Origin: Malus domestica
Taxonomy: Eukaryota; Streptophyta; Magnoliopsida; Rosales; Rosaceae
Direction of reading: 5' to 3'
DNA length: 64,000 bases
NCBI RefSeq assembly: GCF_042453785.1
Contig: NC_091673.1
Location: 10,821,501-10,885,500 of the forward strand
Shown here: positions 1 through 11,104 of the stretch, in pieces
Layout: every line of letters starts with the position of its first letter
Position numbering within the stretch: the stretch's first letter is position 1
Made by a program: the position numbers and the translations under genes
Notes under the pieces: generated by a model
The model's database searches: none
What the model was told of the DNA's origin: nothing
Seen by the model: the letters and a program-made list of their open reading frames with translations, nothing else

Positions 1-159
1 CCCGGACTGCATAACACAAAACACACATATGTATGTGTGTGTGTATATGTATATATATATAAACCACCCTTGCATATATAACATAACCAAAAAATGAGTG
101 TTGGAAACACTAGCCAAAATTAGAGCGTCAATCGAACATATTGAATAATCAGAACTTAC

Positions 160-510
160 GTCGTAGGCTTCGATATCCTTGATCCACTCGAGGTGAGAAG
201 GCACATCGTCGCATGACAAACCCACAAGCTTCACTCCCTTCTCTCGAAACTTGGGAGAATACTCGGCCATCTTCCCGAGCTCCGTAGTGCAAACCGGCGT
301 GAAATCGCCTACACGCATGCACATGCAACCACATAATCAAACTAATTAAGCAAATTAACAAGAGGAATTAGTAAGTAATTAAGGTTAATTACCGGGGTGG
401 GAGAAAATGATGGCCCAGCTGTCGCCCAAGTAGTCGTAGAGCTTGATCTTTCCATGGGTGCTTTCAGCTTCAAGGTCTGGGATGGTGTCTCCAATGGTGA
501 GTCCTGGCAT
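160..510 (-). CDS. PER1: 1-Cys peroxiredoxin, first two exons (partial)
   Basis: The product reduces peroxides with a single peroxidatic cysteine; the plant 1-Cys class is typical of seeds and acts in nucleus and cytosol. Exon 1 runs 510 to 393 and opens with [18 protein letters not shown], then the segment ending IIFSHP. Exon 2 runs 308 to 160 and carries [17 protein letters not shown], with the catalytic Cys in PVCTTE at about residue 46, and ends in WIKDIEAYD. Both borders have GT/AG sites and the codon for Gly is split across them. The rest of the gene lies beyond the left edge; positions 1-159 are intron 2. No break is seen in the visible part. The start is the only ATG that gives the family N-terminus. 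Confidence 0.93.
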
Positions 511-700
511 CTTCACAACTAGTAACGGACGCAAACTGCAACTCTCTGTGCTTTGTGAGAAAAAGGAGACATGTAGGGACTATATAAAGACTTGTGGGAC
601 CATTGCATGGGGAGAACGTGGCTAGGGAGTTGTCGCAGTTGGCCCCATGGCACTGGTTTTGGGATGTTGCCACGTGTCCAATATGAAGACAACGTGGCCA
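511..700 (-). promoter_or_regulatory. PER1: Promoter of the peroxiredoxin gene with seed/ABA-type elements
   Basis: On the minus strand a TATA box lies at 588-581, about 70 bases before the ATG. Further upstream are an RY core CATGCA (604-609), a perfect G-box CACGTG (671-676, ABRE type) and ACGTGG cores at 616-621 and 692-697. RY plus ABRE is the usual pair in late-seed promoters, which fits known seed expression of 1-Cys peroxiredoxins. The motifs are seen; their use is inferred. Confidence 0.6.
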
Positions 701-793
701 TTGGTTTCTGGATTAATGAGCGCATGGCAATCTCTTGAATTTTCATTATTCTTATTTTTATGTTATACATGTTATTTCGGTATCCTCAGCAAC

Positions 794-855
794 GGAGATG
801 TAGCTCACATCGCTTTGCATTCGAGAGGTACGGGGTTCGATACCCCGCATCTCCA
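794..855 (+). pseudogene. tRNA-Ala (TGC) relic lacking most of the D arm
   Basis: The acceptor stem GGAGATG/CATCTCC pairs fully, the T arm CGGGG-TTCGATA-CCCCG is intact and A 855 is the discriminator base. The anticodon loop TTTGCAT gives TGC. About 14-16 bases of the D arm after GCTCA are missing and the anticodon stem keeps only about three pairs. Box A is therefore damaged while box B (GGTTCGATACC) is complete. It is either a tRNA pseudogene or a tRNA-derived retro-sequence head. I see no SINE body after it. Confidence 0.75.
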
Positions 856-933
856 TAAGTTTACAAATTTCTTTTATTTTTTGGCTTTTTTTGGCTTTCC
901 TTTCCGGCGCAATATCTCACTTTTTCACTTACT

Positions 934-1071
934 CGGTCGCAGCTCAAATCGCTCAGCTGCTGAACGAGACACTCAGCCACGACTGCGGCGCCGTCCACAC
1001 GGCGACTGAAGCACTCGATTGCCTCTCGTAGCTCCCCCAATTCCCTTACTATTTCCTCTCCATCTCCACCG
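934..1071 (+). pseudogene. Importin-beta-like protein pseudogene, exon 1
   Basis: Read in one frame, this gives QIAQLLNETLSHDCGAV, then TATEALDCLS, a TAG stop at 1029-1031, and LPQFPYYFLSIST. That is the N-terminal HEAT-repeat start of plant importin-beta/karyopherin-like transport receptors. It ends at 1071 before a GTAATT donor and its split Gly codon is completed at 6416. No ATG is found where the family starts. The stop and lost start make it a pseudogene. The family call rests on recalled similarity across both exons. Confidence 0.7.
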
Positions 1072-1158
1072 GTAATTAAGCTTGCAACTCATGATAATAC
1101 GCGATTTATGGCTTCTTAGTGGAAAATTGGGTCGATTTGTGTGTTAATTTGATACCAA

Positions 1159-1647
1159 TGTTGATTATTGGCTCAAACAATAGTCAAAAGTGAAACAATA
1201 CTTTCGGCTACTTTTGTGGGTGTTGGTTGGCATGCTGCATGTGGGAGACAAACAAAAATGGATGCACTTATGCCTAATTCTTTTGACTTGATGAGCGGCC
1301 TTTGACCATTGGTTTCTTTGAGGAGCCATTTTCTTTGGCTTTAAAAGGAGAAGCAGGAGCAGCCCGTAATATATGAGAGGAAAAAGAGCAAGAAGCCATT
1401 CGGTAGAGAAAAGAATTTTCTCAAATTGTTTTGCTTTGTATTTTTTGTTTTTTCCCTTCCTATGATAAACACGATTGTATGTTCTCATTGATTATAGTGG
1501 AATACTCCGTGGTCTCCAAACTGGATGTAGGCATTGCCGAACCAGTATAAATCTTGGTATTCTTGTTGATATTTTTTTTCATTTATCTTTTGTTAGTTAT
1601 TGTGGTTTATTTTTTCACTCACACTTGGTTGACGCTACCGCACAACA
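1159..1647 (+). repeat. 5' LTR of copia 1
   Basis: This 489-base LTR is near-identical to the 3' LTR. I count about nine single-base or small differences, and it lacks a ~46-base piece found at about 6181-6227 in the other LTR. A TATA-like TTTAAAAGG lies near 1340. Confidence 0.93.
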
Positions 1648-1750
1648 AGTGGTATGAAGAGCCCAGTTTCTTGAACAGTGAACTGCTACAGTATCTGTGA
1701 ATGGTATTGTACCTGTGAAGAGTGCCGGTTTTGTGAAGAGTGCCAAGTAG

Positions 1751-4700
1751 ATGGCTGGAGATAAAGATGAATTTGTGAAGAATAAGGAGTCAGGATCGTC
1801 TTCATCGACACCTACATCCAATAAACATCCAACTACTACTACAAGGTTAGAGGTTGATAAAGTCAATGGCTCTAATAATTTTGGTATGTGGCAATGTGAA
1901 GTTATGGATGTGTTGTATCAACAAGAGTTGGATATGGTTCCGGAAGATAAACCAGAAGATATTGATGACAAGCAGTAGATGCGAATTAATCTTCATGCTT
2001 GTGCTACTATTCGATCGTTCCTTGATAAGGAGTTGAAATACCTGTATATGAAGGAAACTTCTGCTAAGGAGTTATGGACGAAATTGGAGGAGAAGTATAT
2101 GACCAAGAGCGCAGAAAATCGTCTCTTCTTGAAGAAGCGACTCTTTCGATTTCAGTATCGTCCAGGTATTTCTATGCACGAACACCTCAATGATTATAAT
2201 AAAATACTTGCTGATTTAGCAAACCTTATGTGAAAATTCCTAACGAGGATAAGACACTATGTTTGTTAAATTCATTGCCTGATGATTATGATCATTTGAC
2301 AACTACTCTGTTGTATGGAAAATCCGAGGTGAAACTTGATGAGGTTTCTACGACATTGGTGAATCATGAGTGTCGTAAGAAGGAACTGAAGACTCACAAT
2401 TCACAAACCGAGGCACTTGTTGCAAGGGGTCCAACAGAGGAAAGAAAATTTAGGAAGCGAGGAAAATCTCGTTCAAAGTCATGAGGGAAGTTTCCTGCTA
2501 AAGATGAATGTGCTTTTTGTCGCCAAAAGGGTCATTGGAAGAAAGACTGATCCAAATTGAAGAACAAAGAGAAGGAGAAAGCGAGTTCTGAAGCAAATAT
2601 TGCAAAATCTGGAGATGATGATTTTGAGTTTGCTTTGGCTAGTTCATATGCTGATGGTCACTCCAAGGAGTGGATTTTGGATTCAGGTTGTACCTATCAT
2701 ATGTGTCCCATTCGGGAATGGTTTTCTAGTTTCGAGGAGTTGGATGGTGGAGTGGTTTTGATGGGTAATAATAATGCCTGCAAAACACAAGGGATAGGCA
2801 AAATCTATTTAAAGATGCATGATGGAACAATAAGAGAATTAAGTGATGTTCGGTATGTACCAGATATGAAGAAAAATCTTATCTCATTGGGTGTATTGGA
2901 ATCCAAGGGTCTCAAGATCACCATGGAGGGTGGAGTTCTTAAAGCTGTATATGGGGCATTGGTGGTGATGAAAGGTACAAGATGAAATAACTTGTATTTC
3001 TTGCAAGGGAGTACAATTATTGGTGGAGCAGCTGTCACTGAAGCTGCTCACGCATATAACACAGACACCACGAGGTTATGGCATATGCGTCTTGGGCATG
3101 CTGGTGAAAAAGCGTTGCAAGGATTGGTGAAGCAAGGCTTATTGAAAGGTGCAAAGGCATGCAAATTGGAATTATGTGAGCATTGTGTGTTAGGTAAGCA
3201 AACTAGAGTAAAATTTAGCACTGCTATTCACCACACTAAAGGCATTCTTGATTATGTTCACACTGATGTTTGGGGGGACCTTCCAAGAATGCATCTTGGG
3301 GAGGTAGCCATTATTTTGTCTCATTTGTTGATGACTTCTCTAGAAGAATATGGGTGTACACCATGAAGCATAAAGATGAAGTCTTGAAGATATTCCTGAA
3401 GTGGAAAAAGATGATTGAAACGCAAAGCGGTCGAAAGATCAAGACTCTCAAATCAGACAATGAAGGTGAATATAAGTCTAATCTTTTCTCGAAAGTTTGT
3501 CAAGATGAGGGTATTGTGAGACACTTCACGATTAAGGAGACACCGCAACAGAATGGAGTGGCGAAGCGTATGAACCGTACTTTGCTTGAGAAAGTCCGGT
3601 GTATGTTGTCTAATGCTGGTTTAGGCAAGGCATTTTGGGCTGAGGCAATTACTTATGCAAGCCATCTCATTAATCGATTGCCAGCTGCTGCGAACGAGGG
3701 CAAAACGCCCATGGAGGTATGGTTTGGTAAACCTTGTACTGATTATAAGTTTTTACACATATTTGGTTGTCCTGCTTACTATTATGTCAGAGAAAGAAAG
3801 TTGGATCCAATAGCAAAGAAAGTTCTATTTATGGGCTTTAGCACTGGCGTGGAGGGATACCGACTCTGGTGTCCAGATGAGAAGAAATTTGTTGTAAACA
3901 GAGATGTGACTTTTGATGAGGCTGCTATGGTTAATCAGAACAAGCATGAAGGTGAAACTGAAGCGACCGAGACCATGAGTAGCTCAAAGTAGGTGGAGTT
4001 ACTGAAGACTCCAGTTGTTCCAGTAAGGTCTGATGTTACAAACACTAGTCTTATAGTTAATTATGATGATAAGGACAATGATGATGAAGAGGAAGCACCT
4101 ACCCAAGAGCCTCCACAACAACAAGACTATATTGCAACTAGAAGATCGAGAAGGGAAATTCGAAAACCTGCTCGATTTACTGATATTGTAGCATATGCAC
4201 TTCCCGTTATTGAAGATGATATTCCATCCGCCTACAAAGAAGCTGTCATGAGTTCAGAGTGTGAGTTGTGGAAGAAATCTATGGATGAGGAGATGAAATA
4301 TCTTCATAAAAATGAGACTTGGAAGTTGGTTCAGTTACCAAAAGGGAAGAAAGCAATTGGTTGTAAATGGGTGTATGCCAAAAAGATGGAATCTTTGAGA
4401 AAAGACAATGTAAGATTCAAAGCTAGATTGGTAGCTAAAGGCTACGCTCAAAAGGAAGGCATTGACTACAATGAGGTATTTTCTCCTGTAGTAAAACATT
4501 CTTCTATTCGTATTCTGTTGGCTTTGGTTGTACAGTTTGACCTTGAGTTGGCCCAACTTGATGTCAAGATAGCATTCTTACATGGTGAATTGGAGGAAGA
4601 GATTTATATGTCTCAGCCAAAAGGTTTTAAGGTTGCTGGAAAGGAAAATTGGGTTTGAAAATTGGAAAAATCATTGTATGGCTTGAAGCAGTCTCCAAGA

Positions 4701-5803
4701 CAATGGTACAAGCAATTTGATCGATTTATGATCGGGCAAACGTACACAAGAAGTCACTATGACCATTGTGTATACTTTCGCAAACTACAAGATGGAACCT
4801 TCATTTATCTGCTTTTATATGTTAATGATATGCTTATAGCATGTAAGAGCAAAGTGGAGATTGAAAGGTTGAAGACTCAACTGAGTAATGAATTTGAGAT
4901 GAAGGACTTGGGAGAAGCTCAGAAGATACTAGGTATGGAAATTGAAAGAGATAGAGCAAAGGGCAAGATTAGTCTGTGTCAGAAGCAGTATTTGAAGAAG
5001 GTACTACAACGTTTCAGGATGAATAAAAATTCAAAACCGGTTAGTACACCTCTTGCCCCTCATTTCAAACTTAGCGCTTCTATGTTTCCTAAAACTGTTG
5101 AAGAGAGTTAGTACATGGCTCAAATTCCTTATGTAAATGTTGTTGGTAGTTTGATGTATGCTATGATGTGTACTAAGCCTGATATTTCACAAGCTGTTAG
5201 TATTGTCAGTAAATATATGCATAATCCAGGAAAATGGCATTGGCAAGCTGTGAAATGGATTCTACGGTATATTCTGGGTACTGTGGAGGTTGATTTATTG
5301 TTCCAGCAGGATAAATTTACTGGTCAATATGTTGTTAGATATGTGGATTCTGATTACGCAGGTGATTTGGACAAGTGTAGGTCCACTATTGGTTTGGTTT
5401 TGTATTCACTATTGCTGGAGGTCCATTAAGTTAGAGGTCGATTCTGCAATCTACAATTGCTTTGTCAACTACTGAGGCAGAATACATGGCTGTAACAGAA
5501 GCTATAAAGGAAGCCATCTGGCTTCAAGGGTTGCTTGATGACTTAGGGGTTCAACAAGACCATGTGGATGTTCATTGCGACAGTCAGAGTGCTATTCATT
5601 TAGCAAAGAATCAAGTTTATCATGCACGTACGAAACACATTGACGTGAGGTTCCATTTTGTTCGTGAGATTATTGACGAGGGAGATATTATTCTTCAGAA
5701 GATTGAGACTGCTGACAATCCTACAGATATGTTGACAAAGCTAGTTTCGTTGCTCAAGTTTAAGCACTTCTTAGACTTGATTGGCATTTGTAAAATTTTT
5801 TGA
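1751..5803 (+). pseudogene. Broken copia gag-pol polyprotein of copia 1
   Basis: Gag starts with MAGDKDEFVKNKES at 1751. A CCHC knuckle region lies near 2510 but a stop cuts its last position. The protease motif LDSGCTYHMC is near 2690. Integrase spans about 3060-3800 ([13 protein letters not shown]). Reverse transcriptase lies about 4290-5110 and RNase H about 5330-5760 (STTEAEYMAVTEA). The polymerase active-site box reads YVNDM, with Asn where the family has Asp. Stops occur at 1976, 2482, 2548, 2983, 3990, 4656 and 5109, with frameshifts near 2231, 3285 and 5405. It cannot make an active polyprotein. Confidence 0.92.
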
Positions 5804-5871
5804 TTGCCCCATGGGGAATTGGGAGACGACTATTAGGAGTTCTACTTAGAGGTTTGAGCCAAGGTGGAGAT

Positions 5872-6410
5872 TGTTGATTATTGGCTCAAACAATAGTCAA
5901 AAGTGAAACAATACTTTCGGCTACTTTTGTGGTAGTGAGTGTTGGTTGACATGCTGCATGTGGGAGACAAACAAAAATGGATGCACTTATGCTAATTCTT
6001 TTGACTTGATGGGAGGCCTTTGACCATTGGTTTCTTTGAGGAGCCACTTTCTTTGGCTTTAAAAGGAGAAGCAGGAGCAGCCCGTAATATATGAGAGGAA
6101 AAAGAGCAAGAAGCCATTCGGTAGAGAAAAGAATTTTCTCAAATTGTTTTGCTTTGTATTTTTTGTTTTTTCCCTTCCTATTGTAAGTGAGTGAGCTTGG
6201 GTTATTCGGGTCTTTGGGAAATTGAGTGATAAACACTATTGTATGTTCTCATTGATTATAGTGGAATACTCCGTGGTCTCCAAACTGGATGTAGGCATTG
6301 CCGAACCAGTATAAATCTTGGTATTCTTGTTGATATTTTTTTCATTTATCTTTTGTCAGTTATTGTGGTTTATTTTTTCACTCACACTTGGTTGACGCTT
6401 CCGCACAACA
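5872..6410 (+). repeat. 3' LTR of copia 1
   Basis: This 539-base LTR begins TGTTGATTATTGG and ends CGCACAACA, and is followed by the target copy ACCAG. The ~46 extra bases relative to the 5' LTR suggest a deletion in the 5' copy. Confidence 0.93.
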
Positions 6411-6415
6411 ACCAG

Positions 6416-6600
6416 GAGGTGAAGATTGAGGTCAGAAAATTGCTGCGGCGGTGTACCTCAAAAATTTCGCCAGGCGAAATGTGGAATGCGAGAATCCGAA
6501 TTCGAAATCAAACGTCGGTAAGGAGTTCAAGGACCATCTGTTGCGAACAATCGGTTGTCAAAATTTTGGTTCAAGTGGTACGCATTTTCCCAAGTGCAAG
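6416..6600 (+). pseudogene. Importin-beta-like pseudogene, exon 2 after the copia insertion
   Basis: This continues exon 1 in phase after the acceptor AG at 6414-6415. It reads GGED, a TGA stop, GQKIAAAVYLKNFARRNVE and KEFKDHLLRT. A frameshift near 6540-6550 follows, after which the next frame gives EQSVVKILVQVVRIF. The similarity then ends. The native intron would be only about 92 bases (1072-1158 plus 6411-6415); the 5.25-kb retrotransposon fills it now. Confidence 0.7.
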
Positions 6601-6640
6601 AGCATTTTTCAGTACACCCCCGTACCTCTCGGATTCGGAT

Positions 6641-6710
6641 TTAACGTTGTTGTCTTTTGCCCCTATGGAAATTTGTAAACTTAACGTTGTTGTCTTTTGC
6701 CCCTAGGGAA
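6641..6710 (+). repeat. Direct repeat of 30 bases
   Basis: Two copies beginning TTAACGTTGTTGTCTTTTGC lie at 6641-6670 and 6681-6710, 40 bases apart, with one difference (TATGG/TAGGG). They lie just past the end of the importin-like similarity. Confidence 0.85.
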
Positions 6711-6894
6711 AGAAAATGAAGTCGTTCGACTAATTTTCGTAGATGATGGCGTTGTAATTATCTCTCTGTTTCGATGTGAAAAAAATGAGTGGAATGAGTT
6801 CTTTCGTGATAAATGCAAAATATGAATCCCAGATATTTGCTGACTCTAGTCAGATGTTCACAAGCACTGGATTCTCTTTTGGATAGGCCCTAAA

Positions 6895-7000
6895 AGGAGA
6901 AGGAAGGCTGGAATGCCAACAGGCATTTATTATTGAATTGAATTCACCCGACCTGATAGTACCCATTTTTGAAACGTCCAGTGTCAAAGTCACTGAATGG
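6895..7000 (+). other. Exon-like open stretch before a GTAAGT donor
   Basis: One frame stays open here and includes ECQQAFIIELNSPDLIVPIF, then ETSSVKVTEW directly before GTAAGT at 7001. An in-frame TAG lies about 20 bases upstream of this stretch. It may be a later exon of the decayed importin-like gene or something else. I do not recognise the peptide. The rest of 6720-7900 holds nothing I can name, apart from probable 3' UTR of the next gene. Confidence 0.25.
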
Positions 7001-7919
7001 GTAAGTCACCAATATCTAAAACGGATTATGTAATGTACTTTATCTGCTGGATTACGGGTGGGCATTTTACCAGAGGTTTCTATTGTATCAATCTACCCTT
7101 GTGTGATTCCTGTTGAAGCATGTACTCGAGGGTGGGTGCAGGGCGGACGATTTCAAGGCAGAAGATCATCAAGATTTTGTGATCCGCTGCCAAGCTTATA
7201 CTTTTTAAACCTATTCCCGATACTAAGTAGCAGCAAAAAATTTGTATCCATTTTTCATGATATTATGCATGGATTAGATATATCATGGCAAATTCTTCAG
7301 AAAGTAAAAAATATCAATTTCTAGACTAAAAGAACAACAAAAATAAAACCCGAAAAACTCTAAACTGAACTGACGGAACAAAAAATCCAACATAAAATTC
7401 GAGTTCGTTAGAAATAGCTCGAAAAGTTGATGAACAAGCTATGAAATGTAAATCGACATGCACATTTACAAAACTATAGGGTGAATGGAAACCCAGCCTT
7501 CCTATTCAAATAACAAGGAAGGAAACAGCAAGAAACGGAGCCCGTTCAAGAAATGCATCCTTACGTAGATAGACTATGTCTGTCTGTTGAGAAAAATAAA
7601 ATTTCGAATACCCGGATTGATCTCATCTCAAGTGTTGCGGCAAAGTTGTACCTCTTCCAGCTTACGATTTCATCCTTCCCTTACAGATAATCTCTCTGAT
7701 AAATAGGCGAGCATTGCAAAACGCAGTAATTAGTACGTCGTCGATCTTCAAAATATACCATATTAATATAGAAAGTAAAAGCATGAAATTTGAAGTTTGC
7801 CTCAAAGCCATGAACTAAGATCCTACTGCAGCTCACAACTAAAAGGCAGGTTTCATATCCATGTAGATAAAGTATATTAATTCATCAGAGAATAAAATCC
7901 ATAATTTCATCGGCCACAG

Positions 7920-10568
7920 TTAGACTTCCAATTTGCAAGCCTTAGAAAATAAAATTAATTGGGAGGCTAACTTACTTATCAATTCGTAAGTAACGATCAT
8001 TGTAGTTCCATAGAGTGACATATTTAAGAACCTTGGACCAAAACCTCTATAAAATCCCCGCCATCCATCCTCTTTAAGGAGTGTCTTTGACGTTTTCAGT
8101 ACTGATGGTCTCCCAGCACCATAGTTATCCATGACCTTCAAGTACCATATTGAAGAATTAGCCAAAGGGCTTATTTATTATTTAAGACTCTAGAAATTAT
8201 AGAGGAAAAAAACGGCTGTATATGCTAAATTACCTGAAGTCGTGTCTTGACTGTGTCAATAGGAGTAGTGATAATAGAGGAACAAGCACCAGCCATCATG
8301 CCGGCTGAAGCCTGAACTGTCACCATCTCCATATGAGACGGTTTCTTCTCTGCATCGTCTCTATAGCCCAAACTCCTATAACAATACAAAGGAGGTATAA
8401 CAATTACACAACATATTCGGCTGAAGTTAAGGAACTGCAACAGAACAAACTGTCCGCCAGGAAATTATATACACCTCCAGATCATGTGCTGTGCAGAACC
8501 ATAGGCACCCCACCAAAGTGCATTTGCTGGTGACTGGGTCAGAGCTGTTAATCCGAAGCCTCTGTACAATCCACGAAGACCTTCAGCCTTTTTCACATTC
8601 TGTATAACATCAAATGGTTTGTTGCAGGATGTAGTCCCAGGAAGTCCTTGCACCATTAGTCTTTGGCATATCTGAGAATGCACAATTGTAGTGACAAGGA
8701 CATAAACAGGTACATTCAATGCATGATATCAAAAGACAGAACTGAATACCACGCATCAATCACACTTTCTACTCTTATCCTACACACACAACTACCAAAA
8801 AGGTCTCATGTTTCCATTAGAGTCTTTTGAGCCATTTAAACCGTGAGGAAACAATAGCAAAATACTGCATCGCGGAAGTGGTGTATATGGCAAGCCTACT
8901 TTCATAGGGAATGACTCCCACCAAATAATTATAAACCAAAAGAAAGGGGAACGACGGTTTTTGATTTTGGGGATCTGTATATTCATCTCTTAAAAGGAAA
9001 TTAGAGTTGGAGATAAGAATAAAACAGTTTCAAGAAAACATATGCAGAATATTAGTTCGTTAGCCAAAAACAGTAAAAGGTATACAAGCATGACCTGCAT
9101 ACAAGCAATTCATCTACTCTTTCTTATGTATTCCGATCCAGTATTCATTTTCTTGCTCATAAACCGAAATACAATATATTAGGAAATGAGAAAGAACTGG
9201 TTGACCTACCACATCCAAAGGCACATAGTACACACAAGAAACTAAATTTGAGGACATTCCCGCCACACCATTAGCAATGCCAACACGTGTAGCCTCAGGC
9301 ATGTCTAGACCATCAGTGTATTTCAACATCATATCCTTTGATACTTCAAGTGATGTCAAAGCCAAGACCCTACCGGGCAACGATCCAATGGCAGATGTGC
9401 CAAAACCTCTAAATATGCCGGGGATGCCATCACATTTTAATATATGTCTAAATACTGATATTCCACTCATGTGAGAGAGTCCAGAACCAGCTACTTGCAT
9501 TCTAGTCTTTACAACTGCTGTTGGATGTAGCAAGGCCGACTGAGCTGTGAAGAGAATAGCCCCGATAATGTGAAACCTTGTCTTGTCCAACCTGATCGAG
9601 GTGAATAAAGTTAAAAAGACATTTAGTTCTAGTCCATCATAAGCACATCAGCAACTTCCCTTAAATTAAGGCGAGATAAAAGGCAGAACCTCATGTCTTC
9701 ATTGGCATAAATAAAAAGAATTAGAAAATGGTTGTGGTTGTGGTTGTGTTCTGTTTTCTTTTTCCAAGAAGAAAAAGAGGTTTTGAGATAAAAATACTTC
9801 TTGCGAAATGCATCGAAGACTTATTTTACCGTTGAGACTGCTTAGGCAAGTTGTACATGAGAGGTAGGCCGCCACAAGAGCTCTAAATCCAGCCAACTTG
9901 AGAATTTATAGTTCTACACTGACATTAAACTAACATAAACATGAGTAATCACTCTAGCCCAAAACTAATCAGGACTAAACACAGACAGTCAAGCATAATT
10001 TCATCTGAAAAATTGGTTAATATGCTAAAACTGGTGCATTACACAAGAACATTGCACGTATAGACCCACTAAAAAAAGACCATGCATACGAGTATGGCCA
10101 GTTAAGCAGAGCAGAGTGCCACCCTTGAACCCCGTTCGCAGCCCTATACACTAGAGTAGTTTAGAATATCGCCATGTGAAAAACCGATGAACAGTCGTTC
10201 CTCTATTCCCTCAAGAATCCAACAATCCAAGGGCAACAAACATAGTTGCCCAAATTGGCCTAACACAATCATAATAATTTGAAGTATACACATACGTATC
10301 CATATTGGCTATAGCGGATGTGCTCCCCTATACACCTAAGTTCAAGTTCCCTAGCAAGTTCACAGCTAAACTTAATTCTAAATTCCCTAGCAACAATTTA
10401 GATTAGTTTAAAGTAGAATATCGCTTGCATAAAAAAACAGAGTAGAGGAAATGAGATGGGAAGGAAAATAAAAAAAATGGGAGAAGGAGAAAGGAACCTG
10501 TCCCAGTTGATGTCAGTATCAGAAAGGGCCAGCTCCGGCACCGTCACAGGCTCCGTCTCCACCGCCAT
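7920..10568 (-). CDS. Mitochondrial carrier family (SLC25A44-like) protein, five exons
   Basis: This inner-membrane carrier is of the SLC25 family, closest in memory to plant SLC25A44-like proteins; the human relative carries branched-chain amino acids, and the plant substrate is uncertain. Exons are 10568-10498, 9591-9210, 8671-8475, 8375-8234 and 8135-7920, together 1008 bases or 335 residues, with GT/AG borders and matching phases. It starts MAVETEPVTVPEL and continues NWDRLDKTRFHIIGA. The three carrier repeats show HPTAVVKTR (acidic residue absent, as in relatives), VPLDV-ICQRLMVQG and TPIDTVKTRLQ. Each repeat also has a GxxGxxRGFG-type segment (IFRGFG, LYRGFG, FYRGFG). A GTAAGT inside the last exon (about 7975) could be an alternative donor and change the C-terminus. 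No break is seen. Confidence 0.9.
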
Positions 10569-10800
10569 GTTTTCCCGTCTCCGAAGCTTTTCCGTTTCTA
10601 TTTTCTTCCCCCACACTGTTTTTCCAGCTTTCAAATAGTGAATGTTTGTTTTTAGTGACAAATTCTGACTGCTGCAATTTGTGGTTCTAGAAACGGGGAT
10701 TCGCAGCTGAGGTTTTGTAAGGTACACGGCTGCCTGATGCTCCTCCTTCTGGGTTCCTACGGCGAGGCGGCAACCGCGTACTTAGCGCACTCCAAAAGAG
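10569..10800 (-). promoter_or_regulatory. Upstream region of the carrier gene
   Basis: This is the 5' flank and probable 5' UTR of the carrier. No clear TATA box is visible close to the ATG. The stretch 10820-10930 beyond it has no recognisable gene. Confidence 0.3.
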
Positions 10801-10938
10801 ACTAGAGAATTCTATTTAAAATTGATGATCCTTCTCCAGAATCCATTTTCTATTGAGCGATGGGCTTCGTTTCAGCGCACACTTGGATTGTAGGTCTCCT
10901 CAATTTCAAAGCCCACGTTAGCAGTACATTTTGTTTTT

Positions 10939-11087
10939 GGGGTGTGCAATCCACACACATTTTTTTACCTCTCACACACCCCTTGTTAATTTCTCGTCGT
11001 TGATATTCTTCAATTTATCTGATCTGACGGCCGAAAATTTGAAAGGGTGTGTGAGAAGTAAACAGGGGTGTGTAAATATCACATCCC
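10939..11087. mobile_element. Mutator-type MITE, 149 bases
   Basis: It is flanked by a perfect 9-base target duplication TTTGTTTTT (10930-10938 and 11088-11096). The ends are imperfect inverted repeats (GGGGTGTGCAATCCAC against GTAAATATCACATCCC), and an inner inverted pair ACCTCTCACACACCCC / GGGTGTGTGAGAAGT folds the element. It has no coding capacity. Confidence 0.8.
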
Positions 11088-11104
11088 TTTGTTTTTAACT
11101 TTTA

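Larger units (their letters stand above)
1159..6410 (+). mobile_element. Complete Ty1/copia LTR retrotransposon (copia 1)
   Basis: Two LTRs bounded by TGTTG and CAACA enclose a plus-strand gag-pol. A primer site resembling the initiator-Met tRNA complement (TGGTATGAAGAGCC) lies just after the 5' LTR, and a purine tract (AAGGTGGAGA) precedes the 3' LTR. The target duplication is ACCAA on the left and ACCAG on the right (4 of 5 bases equal). Coding order gag, protease, integrase, reverse transcriptase, RNase H is typical of copia. Several stops and frameshifts make it non-autonomous now. Confidence 0.95.

Noticed and set aside
7058-7324. 88-codon plus-strand open frame
   Set aside because: No domain, no splice support, and it lies in the 3' flank of the minus-strand carrier gene.
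9114-9209. Extension of carrier exon 2 past 9210
   Set aside because: The GTAGGT donor at 9209 followed by exon 3 restores the conserved carrier signature; the read-through frame is intron.
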